From contig DDTJ01000095.1 in NCBI GenBank assembly GCA_002344525.1, positions 1 through 64,000 of the forward strand: a stretch of 64,000 bases of DNA, written 5' to 3'. Below, one piece after another: positions 58,219 through 64,000 of the stretch; within the stretch, counting starts at the first letter, position 1; each line of letters begins with the position of its first letter. The position numbers were made by a program, and so were the translations under genes. This stretch comes from Akkermansiaceae bacterium UBA2367 (GTDB lineage: Bacteria; Verrucomicrobiota; Verrucomicrobiia; Verrucomicrobiales; DEV007). The notes under the pieces were generated by a model. That model saw nothing but the letters and a program-made list of their open reading frames with translations. It made no database searches and was not told where the DNA came from.

Positions 58219-58767
58219 TCAGCCCTTTTTCTTCTTCTCGTCTTTGTGGTCGTGCTCGTGATCATGGTCATGATCACAGATGCAGGCGTACTCCTTGTAT
58301 TCGCAGGTCGGGCACTTCGCGAGGTTCACGGTGAATTTCTCGGTGACGGTCTTCGCGTCGGGAGTCAGCTTCACTTGGAGAACGATCGGGATCTGCTCGC
58401 CCTCGGGCAGGGCGGCGTCGGAAACGAGGGCGCCGTCCGCTTCGGCAAAGGCGAACTTCGTCGGCTTCGAACGCTCCCCGCCCACGGCGGTGATGGTGGC
58501 TTTTCCGGGGGCGACGGCCTCACCTTCCTCGGAAAGGAAGGTGATCTTCAACTTTCGATCCTCGAGGACGAGAAACTCGAAGTGAGGCTCGGTCGAGGTG
58601 ACGACGCGCCCGCCGTTCGGTCCCACCATTTTCTCGTCGTGGTCGTGATCGTCGTCATGCTTGTGCTTCTTGTCGTGTTTGTGGTCGTCGTGCTTGTGCT
58701 TCTTGTCGGCTGCGGCAGGGAGCGCGATGGCGCACAGGGCGAGGAGGAGGGGGAGTCGGATTTTCAT
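58219..58767 (-). CDS. His-rich exported protein of the metal-efflux locus (copy 2)
   Basis: 182 residues from ATG 58767. Signal peptide (LPLLLALCAIALPAAADKK) without a lipobox Cys, unlike copy 1. His/Asp/Lys-rich tract (residues 22-45), core VGPNGGRVVTSTEPHFEFLV then LEDRKLKITFLSEEGEAVAP, and C-terminal CPTCEYKEYACICDHDHDH. It is a clear paralogue of 55454-56005. Predicted soluble periplasmic metal binder. Lies between czcA and the P-type ATPase. Confidence 0.8.
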   Translation of the reverse strand: MKIRLPLLLALCAIALPAAADKKHKHDDHKHDKKHKHDDDHDHDEKMVGPNGGRVVTSTEPHFEFLVLEDRKLKITFLSEEGEAVAPGKATITAVGGERSKPTKFAFAEADGALVSDAALPEGEQIPIVLQVKLTPDAKTVTEKFTVNLAKCPTCEYKEYACICDHDHDHEHDHKDEKKKKG

Positions 58768-58808
58768 GGGCTTGGATGTGTATGGATTTGGTTTTCGTTG
58801 GGATTGTC

Positions 58809-58840
58809 GCGGTGGTCCATCAAGTGAAACGGACCGCCGC
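58809..58840. repeat. Hairpin upstream of His-rich gene 2
   Basis: GCGGTGGTCC (58809-58818) pairs with GGACCGCCGC (58831-58840), one G-T pair. Same position relative to the gene as 56037-56074, different stem sequence. Confidence 0.65.
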
Positions 58841-58855
58841 AACGGAAATTCGGGG

Positions 58856-61800
58856 TCAGTGGGCGGCGGCGGACCCGAGTTCCAGGGACCGGGCGGCGGC
58901 CTTGCGCCCGAAGAGCCAGAACATCGCGGGGGTCACCGCCATATCGAGGAGGGTGGAGGAGACGAGGCCGCCGACGATGACGACGGCGACGGGGTGGAGG
59001 ATCTCCTTGCCCGGCTGGTCGGCGGCGAGGACGAAGGGGATCAGCGCGATGCCGGCGGCGAGGGCGGTCATGGTCACGGGCACGAGCCGCTCCTTCGTCC
59101 CTCGCACGATCATGGCGCGGGTGAAGCCCTCGCCCTCGTGCTTCATCAGGTGGAGGTAGTGCGAGATCATCATGATGCCGTTGCGGGCGGCGACGCCGCC
59201 GACGGCGACGAAGCCGACGAGGGTGGCGATACTGATGTTGTTCAGCTTCAGCCAGGTGAAGGCGAGCCCGCCCATGAGGGCGAGGGGGATGTTCACCAGC
59301 ACCTGGAGGGCGAGGGCGGCGCTTTTGAAATAGCCGTGGAGCATCATGAAGATGGCGACGAAGACGGCGGCGGAGAGGATCGCGATGCGCCGGGTCGCCT
59401 CCTGCTGCGCCTGGAACTCGCCTTCGAAGGTGATGAAATAGCCCTCCGGCAGCTTCACCTTTTCGGCGACCTCCTCCTGGAGCCGGACGACGAGGTCCGA
59501 GACGCCGCGCACCTCGGGCTTGATCGCGATGGTGAAACGGCGCTGGCCGTCCTCGCGGAAGATCACGTTCGGCCCCTTCGCCTCGCGCACGTCGGCGAGG
59601 GCGTGGAGCGGGACGTATTGGCCCTCCGCGACCTGGATGGGCAGTTGCGCGATCTTTTCGGGGGAGTCGCGCCACTCCAGCGGCAGGCGGGTGACGAGGT
59701 TCACGGCGCGCTGGCCTTCGCGCAGTTCCGCGACCTCCTTGCCGCCGACGAGGGTGGAGAGATCCTCGTTGAGGCGGCCGGGGGCGATGCCGTAGGCGCG
59801 CGCGCGGTCGCGGTCGGCCTCGATGCGGAGCTGCGGGATGCTGGATTGCACGTCGAGCTTCGCCCCTTCGAAACCGGGGATGGTCCTGGCGACTTCCTGC
59901 ACCTCGACGCCGAGGGAGCGGATCTTGTCCAGATCGGGGCCGAAGACCTTGACCGCCACGGGCGCGGCCACGCCGCTCATCATGTGGCCGATGCGGTCCG
60001 AGAGCGGCCCGCCGACCACGGCGAAGACGCCGGGCACGGTGCGGACCCTGGCCATGAGGTCGTCGAGGATTTCCCGGCGGCTCCGGGGGGGGCTGCCGTC
60101 TTCGCTTTCGATTTCGCGAAAATCGACGTCGAACTCCGAGGTCGAGACGGGCACGACGTGGTCGCCGCGCTCGGCGCGCCCGAGGCGGCGGCCGACGATG
60201 CGCACCTCAGGCACGCCGAGGATCTGCTCCTCGAGCACGTCGGAGATGCGGTTCATCTCGTCGAGCGAGGTCCCGGGGTTCGCGGAGACGGCGACGAGGG
60301 CGGTTTCCTCCCGGAATTTCGGGAGGAAGTCCTTGTTCATGATGGGATAGAGGGAGAAGGCGGCGACAAGCAGGACGAGGGCGATGGCGAGGACGAGGGC
60401 CGGCTGGCCAAGGGCGAGGCGCAGCAGGGTCTTGTCGAGCAGCCATTTCATGCCGCGGACGAGGCGTCCGTCCTTGTGCTCGTGGCCTTCCTTTGGATTC
60501 AACAGGAAGGAGCAGAGCACGGGGATGACGGTGAGTGAGACGACGAAGGAGGCGACCATCGAGAGGATCGTGGCGATGGCGATGGGCGCGAAGAGCTTGC
60601 CCTCCACCCCCGAAAGACCGAGGAGCGGGACGAAAACGAGGACGATGAGGACGGTCGCGTAGAGGATGGAGTTCCGCACTTCGCCGGAGGCCCGGGCGAT
60701 GACGGTCAGTCTCGGGAGCGGGTTGGCGAGCGCCGCGTTTTCCCGCAATCGCCGGAAGACGTTCTCCACATCGACGATGGCGTCGTCCACGACCATGCCG
60801 ATGGCGACGGCGAGGCCGCCGAGGGTCATGGAGTTCACGCTGATGCCCATGCCGAGGAAGACGATCATGGTGATGGCGAAGGACATGGGCATCGCCATCA
60901 GGGTGATGAAGGTGGTGCGGAGGTTGAGAAGGAAAAGGAACAGCACCACCGTGACCATGACGGCTCCGTCGCGGATGGCCTCGGCGAGATTGCCGATGGC
61001 GTGGTCGATGAAGTCCTTCTGCTGGAAGAGCAGGGCCGTCTCCACGCCCTCGGGCAGGGCCGGCTGGAGCTCGGCGAGGGCCTCTTTGATCTTGCCGGTC
61101 AGTTCGCGGGTGTCGAAGCCGGGCGACTTGGTCACCGTCATGATCACGCCGTAGGTCGGCGTTTTCTCCGGGCTGCGGCTCACGGTGGCGTCACCGCGCA
61201 TGGGCTCGACGCCCCACTCGACCCTCGCCACGTCGGAGATGGCGATGGCGCGGTCGCCGATCTTCTTCACCGCCGTGTTGGCGATCTCGGCGAGATCGAC
61301 GGTCATGGAGAGATTGCGGACCATGATCTCCGTCGGTCCGGTGTCGAGGAAGCCGCCGGTGGTCGTATTCGCGGCCTCTTCCGCCGCCGCCTCGAGCTCC
61401 GCGAGGCTGACGCCGAGGGCCTGCATCCGATGGGGGTCGGGCTGGATCTCGATCCGCTTGATCCCTCCGCCCATGTTGAGGATTTCGGCGATGCCGGAGA
61501 CGCTGAGGAGACGCCGACGGATCGTCCAGTCGGCGATGGAGCGGACTTCGCGGGGCGGCAGGTAGCCCGCTTCGCCCTCCGGCACAGTGGAGCGCACGCC
61601 GACGAGCAAAATCTCGCCCATGAGCGAAGCGACCGGGGTCATGAAGGGTTCGACGCCCTCGGGCAACTGCTCCCGCGCGCCTTGGAGACGCTCCTGGACC
61701 ATCATACGGGCGCGGTAGATGTCGGTCCCCCAGCCGAATTCGGCATAGACGAGGGAGAGGGCGACGTCGCTGTTCGAGCGCAGGCGCGTGAGTCCGGCCA

Positions 61801-62026
61801 CGCCCATCAGGGCGCTTTCGAGCGGCTGGGTCACGCGGGTTTCGACCTCCTCGGGCGCGAGTCCCGGCGCTTCGGTCAGGATGACGACGGTGGGCTTGGT
61901 GAGGTCCGGCAGCACTTCGACGGGAAGGCGGGTGGCGGTGTACAAGCCGAGCGCCAGCAAGAGGATCGAGACCGCGAGGACGGCCGCCCGGTTGGCGAGC
62001 GACCATTGGATCATTCGGTTTAGCAT
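58856..62026 (-). CDS. czcA: RND heavy-metal efflux pump, inner-membrane subunit
   Basis: 1056 residues, full-length HME-type RND protein. N-terminal MIQWSLANRAAVLAVSILLL, proline-rich PTVVILTEAPGLAPEEVETR, and in helix 4 GMVVDDAIVDVENVFRRL with the acidic proton-relay residues. Twelve helices, two large periplasmic loops. It drives metal export across the envelope with CzcB/CzcC. The metal (Zn/Co/Cd or Cu/Ag) cannot be fixed by eye. It starts 3 bases after the CzcB stop. The last codons share sequence with the 3' end of the P-type ATPase gene. Confidence 0.94.
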   Translation of the reverse strand: MLNRMIQWSLANRAAVLAVSILLLALGLYTATRLPVEVLPDLTKPTVVILTEAPGLAPEEVETRVTQPLESALMGVAGLTRLRSNSDVALSLVYAEFGWGTDIYRARMMVQERLQGAREQLPEGVEPFMTPVASLMGEILLVGVRSTVPEGEAGYLPPREVRSIADWTIRRRLLSVSGIAEILNMGGGIKRIEIQPDPHRMQALGVSLAELEAAAEEAANTTTGGFLDTGPTEIMVRNLSMTVDLAEIANTAVKKIGDRAIAISDVARVEWGVEPMRGDATVSRSPEKTPTYGVIMTVTKSPGFDTRELTGKIKEALAELQPALPEGVETALLFQQKDFIDHAIGNLAEAIRDGAVMVTVVLFLFLLNLRTTFITLMAMPMSFAITMIVFLGMGISVNSMTLGGLAVAIGMVVDDAIVDVENVFRRLRENAALANPLPRLTVIARASGEVRNSILYATVLIVLVFVPLLGLSGVEGKLFAPIAIATILSMVASFVVSLTVIPVLCSFLLNPKEGHEHKDGRLVRGMKWLLDKTLLRLALGQPALVLAIALVLLVAAFSLYPIMNKDFLPKFREETALVAVSANPGTSLDEMNRISDVLEEQILGVPEVRIVGRRLGRAERGDHVVPVSTSEFDVDFREIESEDGSPPRSRREILDDLMARVRTVPGVFAVVGGPLSDRIGHMMSGVAAPVAVKVFGPDLDKIRSLGVEVQEVARTIPGFEGAKLDVQSSIPQLRIEADRDRARAYGIAPGRLNEDLSTLVGGKEVAELREGQRAVNLVTRLPLEWRDSPEKIAQLPIQVAEGQYVPLHALADVREAKGPNVIFREDGQRRFTIAIKPEVRGVSDLVVRLQEEVAEKVKLPEGYFITFEGEFQAQQEATRRIAILSAAVFVAIFMMLHGYFKSAALALQVLVNIPLALMGGLAFTWLKLNNISIATLVGFVAVGGVAARNGIMMISHYLHLMKHEGEGFTRAMIVRGTKERLVPVTMTALAAGIALIPFVLAADQPGKEILHPVAVVIVGGLVSSTLLDMAVTPAMFWLFGRKAAARSLELGSAAAH

Positions 62027-62029
62027 GGC

Positions 62030-63196
62030 TCAGCGATCCTCGGTTTGGGATTGGGTGTCGGGGGCTTCCTCAACGGCGGGGGCTTCGTCGGCGGCGGGAC
62101 GCCGGCGCGGCCCGAAGATCGCGGCGAGGAGCAGGACGAAGAGAGCCGCACTGACATACTTCCACATCGGGCTGCCGCCTTCTTCATGGTCGTGATCGTG
62201 GCTGCCGCCCTTTTTCGCGGCCTCCATTTCGGCCTTTTTCTCCGGGGTGAGTTCGGACCCGTCCTCGGCGTGCTCGTGTCCGTGGGCGGCGTCGAGGGCT
62301 TCCTTCAGGGAGATGCCGCTGGCGCCTCCGGCGAAGGAGAGCGAGTAGGCTCCTCGGGTCACGACTTCGTCGGCGGGGAAGAGGCCCGAGAGAATCTCCG
62401 CGTCTTGGGCGTTCACCGAACCGACCTCGACGGAAGTGCGCACGAAGGCGTTGGGCAGGTCGAAATGCTTCACGAAGACGAAGCGTCGGCTCGGCTCGCC
62501 CTGCAAGGCGGCGCGCGGGACGGAGGTCACGTTCTCGCGCCTGCCGAGGACGACGGCGTATTCGGCCCTCATGCCCGGACGGAGACGGCCGCTTTCGTTT
62601 TTCAGTCGGAAGATCCCGGCGAGGGTTCCGGTCCCCCGGTCCACGGTGGTGCCGAAGCGGATCAGGGTCCCTTTGAAGACTTCGCCGGGCAGGGCGGCGA
62701 CGCGGATGTGGCTCTCCGCCCCCGCTTCGAGTCGGCCCGCGAGATCCTCGGGCAGGCTCGCCACGGCATCGACCTCCGTCAGGTCCGCGATTTCGACGAG
62801 GATCCTGTCCGGCTCGACGGGTTCGCCGGGGCGGGCCGCGACGGCCATCACCAAGCCGTCGATGGGGGACTTGAGGTCGATCACCGGAGGCGGATCGCCG
62901 GGCTGGCGGCTCTCGACCTTCGCGACGACCTGTCCTTTTGCGACCATGTCGCCGGGCGCAACCAGGACTTCGGCGATGCGACCGGGGATGCGGCTGCTCA
63001 CGACGCCGGACGAGCCCGGCACCGTCTCGATGCGCCCGAGGGCAAAGGCGGTCTCTTCGAAATCACGCTCCTCGGCGGTGATGGTCTCGATGCGCAGGTT
63101 CTTCACCCCGGTCGCGTCGAGGATGACGACGTCCTCCTGGGCGTGCGCGGAGAGTGCGAGAGCGAAGGCGATGTTGGATATTAATCCGGTCCCCAA
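62030..63196 (-). CDS. czcB: Membrane-fusion protein of the RND metal efflux system
   Basis: About 388 residues if translation starts at TTG 63196, which gives a signal peptide (SNIAFALALSAHAQED). No better ATG is available without running through REP DNA upstream. Barrel-sandwich lipoyl halves (RIAEVLVAPGDMVAKGQVVA, DLKSPIDGLVMAVAARPGEP), then beta-barrel (FRLKNESGRLRPGMRAEY). A His-rich tail (HGHEHAEDG, SHDHDHEEGG) precedes a C-terminal helix (MWKYVSAALFVLLLAAIFG), unusual for CzcB. It links CzcA to CzcC. Confidence 0.85.
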   Translation of the reverse strand: MGTGLISNIAFALALSAHAQEDVVILDATGVKNLRIETITAEERDFEETAFALGRIETVPGSSGVVSSRIPGRIAEVLVAPGDMVAKGQVVAKVESRQPGDPPPVIDLKSPIDGLVMAVAARPGEPVEPDRILVEIADLTEVDAVASLPEDLAGRLEAGAESHIRVAALPGEVFKGTLIRFGTTVDRGTGTLAGIFRLKNESGRLRPGMRAEYAVVLGRRENVTSVPRAALQGEPSRRFVFVKHFDLPNAFVRTSVEVGSVNAQDAEILSGLFPADEVVTRGAYSLSFAGGASGISLKEALDAAHGHEHAEDGSELTPEKKAEMEAAKKGGSHDHDHEEGGSPMWKYVSAALFVLLLAAIFGPRRRPAADEAPAVEEAPDTQSQTEDR

Positions 63197-63251
63197 AGAG
63201 ATTCTTTTCGGAACCTTCCCAAGTCTTGCAAATTCCGAAAACGATGAGCAG

Positions 63252-63275
63252 GTAGACCCGACCGGCCCGGTCGGG
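63252..63275 (+). repeat. GTAG-head REP palindrome 5
   Basis: GTAG, A, then CCCGACCG-GCC-CGGTCGGG. Same stem and loop as 4216-4240. Confidence 0.7.
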
Positions 63276-63309
63276 GGTTGGGCGCACAGGGATCCCGGAG
63301 CGCCCTTCC

Positions 63310-63334
63310 GGCGGTTCGAGCCGAACCGCCCTAC
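63310..63334 (-). repeat. GTAG-head REP palindrome 6
   Basis: On the minus strand GTAG then GGCGGTTCG-GCT-CGAACCGCC. Inverted relative to palindrome 5, 34 bases away. Confidence 0.7.
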
Positions 63335-63399
63335 CTGACGCGCGGAACATCTGCCGGATGTTTCGAAACGATTTGCGTGCCGCATTAATAAAAAGAGTC

Positions 63400-64000
63400 T
63401 CATTTCTGGTTCTGTGAGGACGATTCGAGTCCGGGATAGGCGCCGGTGGCGAGACGGACGCGGGCTTCGGCCAAGTGGTAGTCGGCGAGGAAATCGAGGG
63501 CGGCGCGGCGCACTTCGAGCAACTGCTCCTGCGCCTGCCGCACTTGCAGGAAGGTCGCCTCGCCCTGCGCATGGGCTTTGCGGACCTCGTCGAGCTGCTC
63601 CTTGGCGAGGGCGGGCAACTCGTCGGCGGCCTCGCGAGCGAGCTTCCATGCGTCGAGGCGGGCGCGGTAGGCCTCCTCGCATTCGCCACGGATTTTGAAA
63701 CGCGCCGCCTCTACCCCCCGCGACGCCTCCTCGCCGTCGAGCTTGGCTTGCTCGATGCCGCCTTGGTTGCGGTTGCGCAGAGGGAGGGGGATGGAGATGC
63801 CGATGCCCCCGAAAGTGTTGCGCTCCAAGCCGTTCGGCGCATCGACGGCCCTCTCCCCCTCGACGAAGAGCCTCACCGAAACATCCTCCCAGCGTTTCGC
63901 CTCCTCAAGGACGAGGGCGGCGCGGGCTTCGTTGATTTTCGCGAGGGCGAGGACATGGTCGGGACGACGCGAAAGGATCGTGTCGAGGTCGGCTTTGCCG
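63400..64000 (-). CDS. czcC: Outer-membrane efflux protein CzcC (partial, cut by window edge)
   Basis: C-terminal 200 residues of a TolC-like protein: SRRPDHVLALAKINEARAAL, RNTFGGIGISIPLPLRNRNQ then GGIEQAK, LDEVRKAHAQGEATFLQVRQ. This is the second repeat of an OEP domain with its IPLPLRNRN loop. It continues beyond 64000 on the minus strand. It should form the outer-membrane channel for CzcBA. About 200 bp with REP elements separate it from czcB. Confidence 0.88.
   Translation of the reverse strand, partial: GKADLDTILSRRPDHVLALAKINEARAALVLEEAKRWEDVSVRLFVEGERAVDAPNGLERNTFGGIGISIPLPLRNRNQGGIEQAKLDGEEASRGVEAARFKIRGECEEAYRARLDAWKLAREAADELPALAKEQLDEVRKAHAQGEATFLQVRQAQEQLLEVRRAALDFLADYHLAEARVRLATGAYPGLESSSQNQK

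Overview
The window is GC-rich, gene-dense chromosomal DNA, most likely from a member of the Verrucomicrobiota (PVC superphylum). The lineage markers are: an ECF sigma factor followed by a FecR/LamG membrane protein and a DUF1549/DUF1553 plus DUF1501 pair (19362-25248); a large PVC-type secreted protein with a C-terminal CxxCH cytochrome domain (32497-35070); NHL, sialidase-like, SGNH and NAGPA-type secreted proteins; and a complete mcsA-mcsB-clpC set. No rRNA, CRISPR array, prophage or intact transposase was found. One tRNA (Leu, anticodon AAG) is present.

Layout. 1-6200 is an accessory block: a PD-(D/E)XK-like protein, a cassette of toxin-antitoxin type genes bounded by two ~240 bp direct repeats that both carry the 3' end of a PurC-like gene, the PurC-like gene itself, a VapBC pair and a conserved hypothetical. 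6550-10900 holds a secreted sialidase-like protein and a NarL-type two-component pair. 10950-19130 mixes secreted hypotheticals with fabD, a SanA-like protein, an MsbA-like ABC transporter, an RRM RNA-binding protein and a NAGPA-domain protein. 19130-25300 is the sigma/FecR/DUF1549/DUF1501 locus. 25330-27600 carries purU-hisS and tRNA-Leu. 28126-35070 has an SGNH hydrolase, a YegP protein, an AEC permease, an NHL protein and the CxxCH protein. 35267-39852 is a nitric-oxide detoxification cluster: Rrf2 regulator, quinol NO reductase, group III truncated haemoglobin and NnrS. 40364-45939 includes serine acetyltransferase, a SprT-like protein, a GNAT and hypotheticals. 45970-51158 is ilvE-mcsA-mcsB-clpC on the minus strand. 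51222-55366 has an AddA-like helicase-nuclease and a second antitoxin/PIN pair. 55454 to the window end is a metal-efflux locus: CzcC (cut by the edge), CzcB, CzcA, a His-rich protein, a P-type ATPase and a second His-rich protein.

The least-explained material is non-coding. At least twelve short palindromes carry a GTAG or a GGAG tetranucleotide on one side, several as inverted pairs, with compensatory stem changes between copies. This is the architecture of REP/REPIN elements mobilised by RAYT transposases, none of which lies in the window. Other notable points are: a duplicated hairpin/His-rich-gene/hairpin block in the metal locus; synonymous-only differences between the two PurC 3' ends that bound the toxin-antitoxin cassette; and a TTGTCACAA motif shared by the ECF sigma gene and the DUF1549 operon. 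All functional calls come from reading motifs by eye; no database search was run.
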